Source: DASXVU01 sp963732855 (GTDB lineage Archaea > Thermoplasmatota > Thermoplasmata > Methanomassiliicoccales > UBA472). Taken from it: a stretch of 64,000 nt of DNA. The notes below the pieces were generated by a model. That model had not been told where the DNA came from. It saw only the letters and a list, made by a program, of their open reading frames with translations, and made no database searches. Position numbers and translations under genes: made by a program. Position 1 is the first letter of the stretch; each line of letters opens with the position of its first letter. Of this stretch, positions 52,416 to 60,911 are shown piece after piece. Where the stretch lies: contig CAVTBB010000003.1 in NCBI GenBank assembly GCA_963732855.1, positions 558,001-622,000 of the forward strand, given 5' to 3'.

Positions 52416-53221
52416 AATTTGGGATGAGCGTGAACATGGATGTGCCGGACGCACCGCGGCTGGCCAAGAGGGCGATGCAATTACTGGAGGGACACGAGAT
52501 ACTGCTGGAGAGCGGGATAGCCAGCCGGTTCAAGAAGAAGGGATGGAAGGTGGAGGATATGGACGTCGACATCTTGATCACGGTGGGTGGAGATGGGACC
52601 ATTCTCCGGGCATCGCAGCATAATAAGGCGCCCATCTTCGGCATAAACGCCGGCGACCTGGGCTTCCTGACCGAGGTGGCTGACGAAGAACTCGAGGAAG
52701 GACTCGAGAACATCCTCAAAGGCAACTACGAGGTGGTCTCCCGTCTCAAGCTGAAGACCACAATCAACAAGAAGCGGTTGCCGGACGCGGTCAACGAGGC
52801 GGTCGTGCATACCGCGCACATCGCCAAGATCCGCCATTTCCAGGTGTTCGTGGACAATGAGCTGGCCGTGAACGTCAGGGCGGACGGCATAATCATCTCC
52901 ACACCAACCGGTTCGACCTGCTATGCGATGAGCGTGGGGGCACCGTTGGTCGATCCGCGCGTGGAGGCACTGGTCATCGCTCCTATGGCCCCGTTCAAGT
53001 TTGCTGCGCGTCCGATCGTCGTTCCGTCATCCAGTAAGATAACCCTGAAGGTGGTCAGGCCCAAGGAATGCGTTGTCGTGGTGGACGGGCAAGAAGAGGA
53101 GGCCATGGCCGGGAACGAGACCGTGGAGTTCGGAGTATCCGAGACCAAAGCGCGCTTCGTCTCATTCGGTCGGAGCTTCTATTCCCGAACCCACGAGAAG
53201 CTCATGGGATCGCTATGCTAG
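52412..53221 (+). CDS. nadK: NAD kinase
   Basis: Phosphorylates NAD to NADP. 269 residues from TTG 52412, set by the upstream AAGGAGG. The GGDGT motif (TVGGDGTILRA, about residue 58), FGINAGDLGFLTE, NEAVVHTAH and RADGIIISTPTGSTCYAMSVGAP are diagnostic and complete. Its 5' end overlaps the phosphatase stop (TTGA) and its 3' end overlaps the JAMM gene by seven bases, making a compact three-gene operon. Confidence 0.94.
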   Translation: MKFGMSVNMDVPDAPRLAKRAMQLLEGHEILLESGIASRFKKKGWKVEDMDVDILITVGGDGTILRASQHNKAPIFGINAGDLGFLTEVADEELEEGLENILKGNYEVVSRLKLKTTINKKRLPDAVNEAVVHTAHIAKIRHFQVFVDNELAVNVRADGIIISTPTGSTCYAMSVGAPLVDPRVEALVIAPMAPFKFAARPIVVPSSSKITLKVVRPKECVVVVDGQEEEAMAGNETVEFGVSETKARFVSFGRSFYSRTHEKLMGSLC

Positions 53222-53604
53222 GCAGGAAGAAGGTGTGGGGCATCGACCGGCAGGTGCTGGAGATGGTCAACGAATCGGCCAAGCAGGCCTTTCCGAACGA
53301 GTTCGTAGCGGCGATGCGGGCGGAGGACGGCGTGATCACCGAACTGCTCTTCCTTCCTGGGACTCTGCAGGGTGAGGACAATGCCACGCTTTTCCTGCAT
53401 ATGCTCCCGATCGATTATTCAGTCGTCGGCACGGTGCATTCCCACCCCGGTCCGAGCAATCATTGGTCTGGAGCGGACCTTGAGCTGTTCCGGCGCTTTG
53501 GCAACACCCACATCATCACCAAACTGCCGTACGACATGCATAGCTGGCAGGCTTACGACATGGAAGGCAATCGAATCCAGCTCGAGGTCGTCGACCTCGA
53601 CTAG
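53215..53604 (+). CDS. JAMM/MPN+ metalloprotease
   Basis: 129 residues from ATG 53215. The JAMM motif HSHPGPSNHWSGADLELF is complete, with two His and an Asp for zinc, and a Glu in VITELLFLPG upstream. In archaea these enzymes remove ubiquitin-like SAMP modifiers from proteins or process ThiS/MoaD-type tails. It starts inside the 3' end of nadK and ends at a TAG that shares bases with the stop of the opposing gene. A link to NAD metabolism is suggested only by position. Confidence 0.88.
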   Translation: MLGRKKVWGIDRQVLEMVNESAKQAFPNEFVAAMRAEDGVITELLFLPGTLQGEDNATLFLHMLPIDYSVVGTVHSHPGPSNHWSGADLELFRRFGNTHIITKLPYDMHSWQAYDMEGNRIQLEVVDLD

Positions 53605-54827
53605 AAGATGCGGCTGTCCGGTCCTATCTCGCCCTTGGCGATGGCGCCCATGCCCACGATCGACCGTTCCCAGATGATCGTTCCCGGTTCGATCATGCTG
53701 TTAATGCCGGTCTTGACATCATCGCCCATGATCACCCCGAGCTTCCTGGTGCCGGCGTCGATCGAGTCTCCTTTGGATGAGACCTTCACCGACTTGTTGT
53801 CGAAACGCAGGTTCGCCACCTTAGTGCCTGCGCCGAAGTTGCATCGTTCCCCGACGATGCTGTCCCCGACGTAATTGTGATGTGGGATGTGGGTTCCGCT
53901 CATCACGATGGAGTTCTTGACCTCCACCGACGCCCCTATGCGTACGTTCTTGCCTAAGCAGGTTGACGGTCTGATGTAGCAGTTCGGTCCTATATCGCAT
54001 CCTGCAGAGATGTATACCGGGCCCTCGATGTAGCTGCCAGAGCGGACCAGTGCTCCCTTCTCCACGATCACGTTGCCCTTCAGGGTGGCGCCCTCCTCTA
54101 CGACCCCATCGATGTGGCGCTCGATGCCTGCCATTAGGATCTCGTTCGCCTTCAACAGATCCCATGGTCTTCCCACATCCATCCAAGGTCCCTGGAGCCG
54201 GTAGATGTTAATGTTGATCTTCGTGGCCATCATGTTGAGCGTATCGGTTATCTCGTATTCTCCGCGGGACGATTTCTGGGTCTTCCTGATGTACTCGAAA
54301 ACCTGCGGGGTGAAAACGAAAAGACCAGCGTTGATCATGTTGCTTGGCGCCACCTTCGGCTTCTCTACGATCCTCACCATCTTCCCTTGGGACTCCTCTA
54401 TGACGCCGAACCGGGTGGGGTCCTCGACAGTGACGGTGGACATGATCGTTCCGCTTTGTTGGCGATGGGCCTCGACCACGGCCACAATATCCTTCTCTGA
54501 TAGCACCACATCGCCGTTGATGCAGACAAAATCCTCGTCAATGACACCCTCTGCCACACCGATCGCGTTTGCCGTGCCCAGTCTTTCCTTCTGTTCCAGG
54601 TAGGTGATGCGTACGCCTTCTGAAGATCCTTCGCCATAACACTCCCGGATGCGGTTGCTCTTCCAGCCAACCAATAGGGCGATGTCCTCGATGTCAGCAG
54701 CCTTCAAGGCCGAGAACAGGTGGCTCAGATAAGGTTTGCCAGCCACCAGCAATAACGGCTTCGGCGTGTTAGAAGTGAGCGGTCTGAGCCTTGTGCCCTC
54801 CCCGGCCGCCAAGATAAGAGCTTTCAT
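53601..54827 (-). CDS. glmU: Bifunctional sugar-1-phosphate nucleotidyltransferase/acetyltransferase (archaeal GlmU type)
   Basis: About 408 residues from ATG 54827 (MKALILAAGEGTRLRP), overlapping the glmM stop by four bases. The N-terminal pyrophosphorylase domain has TPKPLLLVAGKP, INGDVVL and EKPKVAPS. From residue 245 hexapeptide repeats (YISAGCDIGPNCYIRP, IGASVEVKNSIVM) form a left-handed beta-helix with HHNYVGDSIVGE and ANLRFDNK, the acetyltransferase hallmarks. It would convert glucosamine-1-phosphate to UDP-GlcNAc. It can feed the amino sugar loci at 3-6 and 16-22 kb. Confidence 0.9.
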   Translation of the reverse strand: MKALILAAGEGTRLRPLTSNTPKPLLLVAGKPYLSHLFSALKAADIEDIALLVGWKSNRIRECYGEGSSEGVRITYLEQKERLGTANAIGVAEGVIDEDFVCINGDVVLSEKDIVAVVEAHRQQSGTIMSTVTVEDPTRFGVIEESQGKMVRIVEKPKVAPSNMINAGLFVFTPQVFEYIRKTQKSSRGEYEITDTLNMMATKININIYRLQGPWMDVGRPWDLLKANEILMAGIERHIDGVVEEGATLKGNVIVEKGALVRSGSYIEGPVYISAGCDIGPNCYIRPSTCLGKNVRIGASVEVKNSIVMSGTHIPHHNYVGDSIVGERCNFGAGTKVANLRFDNKSVKVSSKGDSIDAGTRKLGVIMGDDVKTGINSMIEPGTIIWERSIVGMGAIAKGEIGPDSRIF

Positions 54828-56128
54828 TTCATGCACCTCTTGACAATGGTGCGGGCCTGGCCCATTAGCCGGTCCAGTTCGTCCTTGCTTCTTGCTTCGG
54901 CCGACAGACGTAGCTTCGGCTCTGTTCCTGACAGTCTCATGAGGTACCATCCGTCATCGAACTCAGCCCTGAACCCGTCAACGGTTATCAGGCGGTTGCA
55001 GCTTACGCCGGACATCTCCTGCGCCATTTTCGCATTGATCATATCCCGGTTAGCCGTTGGGAAAACGAACGACTCCCTGGCTCTCGGGTAGGAGGGCAGA
55101 GAATCTATCATTTCCGACATGCGCTGTTCCCGGGTATACTTAGCAAGCAGTGCAGCTGCGTAGACTCCATCAGGACAATAGGTCTCCTTGGGGAAGATAA
55201 AGGTACCCGAAGGCTCGCCACCGAAAGGCAGCCCCGTTCTCCGCAGCGCCTCTGCAACGTAGACATCCCCTACCTTGGTGCGGACCACATTGCCTTTGAC
55301 CATATCATCAAGCACCATCGAGGCATCGATTGGCGCCACCAAACCGGTCGCCCCGAGCACCGAAGCAAAAAGGGCTAACAGTTTGTCCCCATCGACGAAG
55401 TGTCCGTTCTCATCAACGGCCACCATGCGATCTCCATCGCCGTCATGGGCTATCCCCAGGTTCGCCTCCCTACCTATGACATTCTTCATAAGGTCGGTGA
55501 GCTGATCCTCCGTCGGTTCAGGCATCCTACCAGGGAAATGACCGTCTGGCTGGGCGTTCAGGGAGAAGACACTGCATCCCATCTCACGCAACAATAGGGG
55601 GCTGATGTTGAACGTCGCACCGCACCCGCAATCCACGACCACATTGACATCAGAACTCCCTACAGAGTTGATGACATCGTCGATGTGAGCCCTTACCGCT
55701 CCCCTATGGATGTATTCCTGGCCAATATCCTTCCACGAGGGTTTCCGGGACCCGCCTTTGGAGATCAGATGCTCTATGCGCTCCATTTGTTCTGTGTTAA
55801 AAGCGCTCCCATCCGGGTTCCACATCTTCACCCCATTGTACTCTTTGGGGTTGTGGGAGGCGGTTATCATCAGTCCGCAATCGTAATCAAACGCTGCTCT
55901 GGCCAATGTCGGAGTGGAGACCATTCCGGCCATGTAGACATCGGCTCCGGATGACATCGCCCCTGCGGCCAGAGCCCGCTCCATCATGTCGCCGCTGGTC
56001 CTGGTATCCTTTCCGACGACTATCCGGCCATATTCATTCCCTACGGCCATTCCGATATTGAGCGCCAGGCTAGAAGTGATCTCTTGGCCCACCAGGCCAC
56101 GGATCCCCGAAGAACCGAAAAGTGTCAT
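54824..56128 (-). CDS. glmM: Phosphoglucosamine mutase
   Basis: 434 residues. The complete set of phosphohexomutase motifs is present: FGSSGIRG, TASHNPKEYNG with the phosphoserine (about residue 91), HDGDGDR for Mg, GEPSGTFIFP for sugar, and LSGTEPKLRL for phosphate. The pairing with a GlmU-type enzyme points to glucosamine-6-phosphate as the substrate. This copy is intact, in contrast to the broken paralogue at 33660-35011. A TATA box at 56160-56166 lies just upstream. Confidence 0.92.
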   Translation of the reverse strand: MTLFGSSGIRGLVGQEITSSLALNIGMAVGNEYGRIVVGKDTRTSGDMMERALAAGAMSSGADVYMAGMVSTPTLARAAFDYDCGLMITASHNPKEYNGVKMWNPDGSAFNTEQMERIEHLISKGGSRKPSWKDIGQEYIHRGAVRAHIDDVINSVGSSDVNVVVDCGCGATFNISPLLLREMGCSVFSLNAQPDGHFPGRMPEPTEDQLTDLMKNVIGREANLGIAHDGDGDRMVAVDENGHFVDGDKLLALFASVLGATGLVAPIDASMVLDDMVKGNVVRTKVGDVYVAEALRRTGLPFGGEPSGTFIFPKETYCPDGVYAAALLAKYTREQRMSEMIDSLPSYPRARESFVFPTANRDMINAKMAQEMSGVSCNRLITVDGFRAEFDDGWYLMRLSGTEPKLRLSAEARSKDELDRLMGQARTIVKRCMK

Positions 56129-56159
56129 ATGTTCAACGTTTAGGGAATCGCTCTACCTT

Positions 56160-56166
56160 GATATAT
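56160..56166 (-). promoter_or_regulatory. TATA box for glmM-glmU
   Basis: ATATATC on the minus strand is about 33 bp before ATG 56128, predicting a short leader of a few bases. Confidence 0.45.
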
Positions 56167-56351
56167 CCTTACCTGACTTCCTGACTTTCTCTTGCCATTG
56201 GAGACTGATACGCGGCCAGCATGTCTTACTAACAAGACCGTTCATTATTATTTGGAAGCTCGAAACACTGTTAAGTGCTGGCTCGCGAAGCTCTCTTCCG
56301 GGGGGAATATAAAGGAAATGACTGCTGGGAGGATAACAATATGGGATAAAT

Positions 56352-56361
56352 TTTATATATA
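56352..56361 (+). promoter_or_regulatory. TATA box with an inverted repeat at the start site
   Basis: TTTATATATA predicts initiation near 56383. There TACTGG (56378-56383) and CCAGTA (56392-56397) form an inverted repeat with an 8-base centre, a candidate regulator site controlling the small protein at 56428. Confidence 0.5.
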
Positions 56362-56427
56362 GGTCACGTTCATTACATACTGGATAGTTGGCCAGTATCC
56401 GGCCAAATGTCAAAGGAGGGATATCAC

Positions 56428-56652
56428 ATGGTGATGGAGCAGATTAGCCTCGACAAGGCCAAGGAGATCGCTAAGAAGAAGGGTCTCAAGCCGGGCCGTG
56501 TAAAGGGAACGAACGGGATTCAGTTCACAAAGGGAAGCAACGCCCGCCTCGAGATCGTCTCATGGGAAGACTTTGAGAAGACCCTCGGCAAGAGGGGACT
56601 CGCAGTTTACGAGTCCGGCGGCTGGATGAAAATAATGAAGAAGGCCAAGTAA
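56428..56652 (+). CDS. Small conserved-looking protein of unknown function
   Basis: 74 residues from ATG 56428, chosen because AAAGGAGGG at 56412-56420 is about seven bases upstream; an earlier ATG at 56407 precedes that sequence. It is basic and compact: helix SLDKAKEIAKKKGLK, then strands GIQFTKGSNARLEIVSW, and EDFEKTLGKRGLAVYESGGW. It is probably a DNA- or RNA-binding alpha-beta domain, by composition only. A strong TATA box, a strong Shine-Dalgarno and isolation as a single gene suggest high or regulated expression. Confidence 0.7.
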   Translation: MVMEQISLDKAKEIAKKKGLKPGRVKGTNGIQFTKGSNARLEIVSWEDFEKTLGKRGLAVYESGGWMKIMKKAK

Positions 56653-56718
56653 GCCTTCCCTCACTCGGTCAAACCTAATTCAAATCCTTTCCTTACATCT
56701 TTTCTCGTTGCTTCATGT

Positions 56719-57183
56719 TCAAAGCTTCATGATCAGCCAGTTTTTTGGTGAGCTTTCCCTTCCCTTGAACCTGACAATCGAATACCTTCCCTTTAGCCGC
56801 GTGCCTTTCAATTCAATGACAACCTTATCCTGGTCGCGGTGCTCGAGGACATACTCCCCGTGGTCCCAGACCTTCACCTGTCCGCCACCGTATTCTCCCT
56901 TAGGGATTTCACCTTCGAAGGTGGCGTATTCTAGCGGATGATCCTCGGTCTCGACGGCCAGGTGCTTTATCCCCTTTTCCTCCGGAACTCCCTTGGGTAC
57001 TGCCCAGCTCTTCAAGACCCCATTCATCGACAATCTGAAATCGTAATGCAGATGAGATGCGTGATGCTCTTGTACCACGAAGATCGCCTGCAATTCGACC
57101 TTCCCGCCTTTGGGCTCACTGGTCTTGGAGAAATCCCTCTTCCCGCGATATTCGCTAAGGGTCGTCGGTTGATTCTGGTCCAT
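56719..57183 (-). CDS. Stand-alone DNA 3'-phosphoesterase (LigD PE domain)
   Basis: 154 residues corresponding to the phosphoesterase domain of bacterial LigD, which trims 3'-phosphate and ribonucleotides from broken DNA ends. The metal and catalytic residues are in HHASHLHYDFRL (about 40-51), then KSWAVPKGVP, EDHPLEYATFEGEIPKGEYGGG and WDHGEY. No ligase or polymerase domain is attached and no Ku or ligase gene is near. Archaeal single-domain versions are known. Confidence 0.92.
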   Translation of the reverse strand: MDQNQPTTLSEYRGKRDFSKTSEPKGGKVELQAIFVVQEHHASHLHYDFRLSMNGVLKSWAVPKGVPEEKGIKHLAVETEDHPLEYATFEGEIPKGEYGGGQVKVWDHGEYVLEHRDQDKVVIELKGTRLKGRYSIVRFKGRESSPKNWLIMKL

Positions 57184-57395
57184 ATGATTCCATCATCCAT
57201 TCTTATCCTTTTATAACGCACTATCTATTCTCGATCAAAGTTCAATCTATGCTGAACCGCATGGCAACCGTGGAGGATGCAGGACCGTCGACTTAAATTT
57301 GGTAACTGTCCATCAAACTTCTACCATGGTGCGAGGGAATTAACAAGGAGGAAGGTAGCCATCGGGACTAAGGCATTTTTTCGCGGGTGGGCTAA

Positions 57396-60300
57396 TCATT
57401 GACCCTTTGTCACCGACCTTATCATCATTACCATGTCATGAATGAGATATGGTTTCTGGACCACGCCGGAGAAACCGAACTTCCGATATTCGGCCATAAC
57501 TGGATCATTAGAATAGCCGGATGAGACAATTGCCACTGCCTGGGGGTCGATCTTGAGCAGCTCGGCGATGGCCTCTTTTCCGCCCATACCTCCATGGATC
57601 GTCAGGTCCATGATGACCACATCGAACTTCTCTCCCTTGTCGACCGCTTCAAGATATGATTTGATGGCTGCCTTGCCATCCTTCGCCGTCTCTACCACGA
57701 AACCGTTTGCTTCAAGCAATTCCCTGCCGACCTCGAGTATGGCCTCCTCATCATCCATGAGAAGGATCCTGAACCCCGTTTGTCTCGTTTCCTTTGCATA
57801 AACTTCAATGGGCGGCTCTGGGACAGCCGAAGGGAGGAACATGATGAATGTGGTGCCCCGACCTATGGCGGTCTCCACATCGATCCAGCCTCCGTGCTTC
57901 TTCGCTATCGACACGGCGGTGCTGAGGCCAAGCCCTTTACCCCCTCCTTTGGTGGAGAAATAGGGATCGAAGACCTTTGGTAGGTCCTTGTCATGTATTC
58001 CTTGCCCGTGGTCGACCACCGACACGGCTACATATCTGCCCGCCAGATGCCCGTTCCTATCCTGGTCCAAGACGACATTGGACGTCTTGATGATCACCTC
58101 GCCTTTGCCATCCATGGCATCGCTAGCGTTCCTTATCAGATTGCTTAAGGCCTGCATCATCTGGCCTTTGTCGAGCTCGATTAGGTAGGTATCAGGTGAG
58201 TATTCGAATCGTGGTAAACTAAGGGTACCTAGGAGACCCGATGCGACCGCATCTGGGATGACATCGCCACATCCTGGACCTCCTTCACCGGTTCCCCGCC
58301 CTCCGAGAAGGTCAATAGCTTGTCGGTCAGCTTCTTCGCCCTGATGATCTCTGATTCCGTCTCAGCCAAACGCATCATGAGAGGATCGCTCGCATCTATC
58401 CTCATCTTGACCAGGGAGACGTTTCCAATGATCGAGGTGAGGACATTGTTGAAGTCATGAGCGATTCCGCCAGCTAACGTTCCTAGTGATTCGAGCTTTT
58501 GCCCCTTTATCATTTCCTGTTCCATCTGGATCCTTTCGGTGATATCCCTTCCCACGCTTTGGATTTCCAGTATCTTGCCTTCTGAATCGAAGATACCGCG
58601 CAAGGTCGATTGCAGCCAACGCAGTTCGCCGTCGGCCCTCATCAGATGGAGCTCCCAGCTGTTGGTCGGCTTCTCGGGGGTTAATCCAGAAACCATAGAA
58701 GTCAAGGCCTTGTCCTCTATCTCCGGAATATCAAGATCGAAGACCTTACCGACCAATTCCTCCGCCGACCTGTCGAAGAAACGACAGAAGGCACCATTGA
58801 CGAAGGTGACAGTACCGTCTAACAATGTCCTGGCGATAAGGTTCAGTCTGGTCCTCGACGACTGACCGGTATTCCGCCTCTCTCTTCCTGAGTGCCTGTT
58901 CCATTAGGTCGGTGTCAGTAATATCCCGGAGGATGGCAAACGTTTCCTGGAAAGTATATTGGGGACCATATTCTAGGCGTGGCTGTGACAAGGAGCGTTC
59001 TCCGCTTACCATCCGGTCGCAGCAATGTACATCGAAAAGTGGATCGAGGACCTCTTGAAAGCGCTTCTGCCCAAATTTTATTCCTTCCCTCATCATCGGT
59101 GTAATCTTCTACATTAGTGTCCATCAGCGTGCCTCTTGGAACGCCGAACAGGTCGTCAGCAGCCGGATTTGAGAACGTGACCTTCCCCTTGTCATCCACC
59201 ATCAGGATGCCTTCACCCTGATTGTTCACTAGGTCGCGGTAACGCTCCTCTGATGATTGAAGGTCCCGCTCAGCAACATTCCTCCGTGCTATCTCCGATT
59301 CAAGGACCCTGTTCATGGAAAGGAGTTCAGCCGTTCGTTTTTCAACGAGCTCTTCAAGGTTGTCCCGGTGCTTGTGAAGGTCCTCTTCGGTCTGTTTCCT
59401 CTCCGTTACATCGTTGCCGACGATCTGCACTTCGCCTGCATTTGTCTCATCGGAGATCCCGCGCAGTGTCCATTGGTGCACGCGCTCCCTTCCCTCATTA
59501 TCGGTCACCCTGATCTCCTTGGTCAGGACATCGTTTGTGCCGATCAACGACTGGATGTTCACAAGGTAACCTGCCCTGTCATCGGGGTGAATATTCAAGA
59601 GGGAACTGCCCCCGATGGCATGACCAACGTCGTTGCTGAAGTATGAACCGAACTGCCCGTTGGCGAACGTGATGTTCAGATCACGATCGATCCTGAATAT
59701 CAGGTCGGTCTGATCCTCTACCACCATCCGGTATCTGTCCTGGCTCTTGTGTACCTCGATCTCAGACATCTGCAGGCTGTCAAGCATCTGGTTGATGGAG
59801 ACCGATAACGTGGACAGTTCATCCTTGCCGTTCGTCCGTACCCTCTTAGAGAAGGAACGTTCATCCCGGACAACGGCGACATCCTCGTTCAACCGCCTCA
59901 CCCTTGAAGTGATGAATTGTTCGATGAATAACACCGAAACCAGTGTGAATATGAGGCCTATTATCACCAGGGCATAATTTAGGTATCCCAAGGTCGTTTG
60001 ACCTTGGACATATACATCCCTGGCCATTTCAGAGCGTATCACCATTGTATATTGACCTGATACGTCTTGTAAGGCTGAAAATATCGTTAAGGACGAACCG
60101 TCGGTTATCTCAATATGATCGAGACCATCTAGAATGTCAGTTTTTTCCTGAGGGTTCAGTTCTGATTCAAGCTGCGGGTCGTTTATGGGCAATATGTTGA
60201 ACTTGGAGCTGGTCAAACTCTGGACGACCGCTATCTGAGATGCATCAAGGTACCTTCCCATGATCAGGTGACCACGACTTGGGCCCTCGGCAAAGCTGGT

Positions 60301-60810
60301 GAGGATAGGGTGAGTGGACACTACCAAAGGCTTCCCATCTATCTCCATGATGCCCGAGATTCCCATACTGTCGCTTCCCCCGTCCAGGAGAGCGTTGCCT
60401 TGGACCAAGCGACTCGAGAATGATTCAGGGGTCGGCTCTTTGCTTTCTGTATCAAGGTCGAAAAAGGTGACATTCACCAGTGAACCGTAACTGTCAACCA
60501 CCGCGAAAAGATTGATTTGCAAGTTCACTAAAGCGCTAGCATCAAGATTGGAGATCTCATACTCGCGGTTGCGGTCCGCTGCGTACTCATAGGTTGCATC
60601 CCATTCTGCCCAATCCATCACATTTCGTTCTAGTTGGACCTCTTGGTTTTCAAGGGAATTCTTAATGCGTTGGATGTTGTCTATGCAGGCCCTATCTTCT
60701 ATCCTAGCATACCCTTGTTCCAATACAAGCGATGAGAATCCGACCAGGACGATGACCATGGCTAGCATGATCACCCCGATAACGAAGAATGTCTTGTTCC
60801 TGAGTTTCAT
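57396..60810 (-). pseudogene. Hybrid sensor histidine kinase with CHASE4, HAMP and PAS domains, broken by three frameshifts
   Basis: Four frames make one protein of about 1137 residues. From 60810: a membrane segment, a CHASE4-like extracytoplasmic domain (to about 275), a second membrane segment, HAMP, PAS (DRYRMVVEDQTDLIFRIDRD), coiled coil, and a second PAS (from 59220). Shifted pieces continue with EYGPQYTFQETFAILRDIT (near 58980), PAS with TLLDGTVTFVNGAF (from 58850) and the H-box GGIAHDFNNVL. After a third shift near 58260 come the N-box NLIRNASDAM, G-box KGLGLSTA and a receiver domain with MDDEE and VIMDLTIHGG (57400-57780). Total length is one base over a multiple of three. No separate response regulator gene is nearby. 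Confidence 0.75.
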
Positions 60811-60911
60811 CTATTGCCTCGCCAGCACCGTATGGTCAGGTCTTTTGAGACTGAAGGCCCTTGCATTCTATTTATCCGGCTAGGCTTGGATTCCCAAAGT
60901 TGATTCCGATA

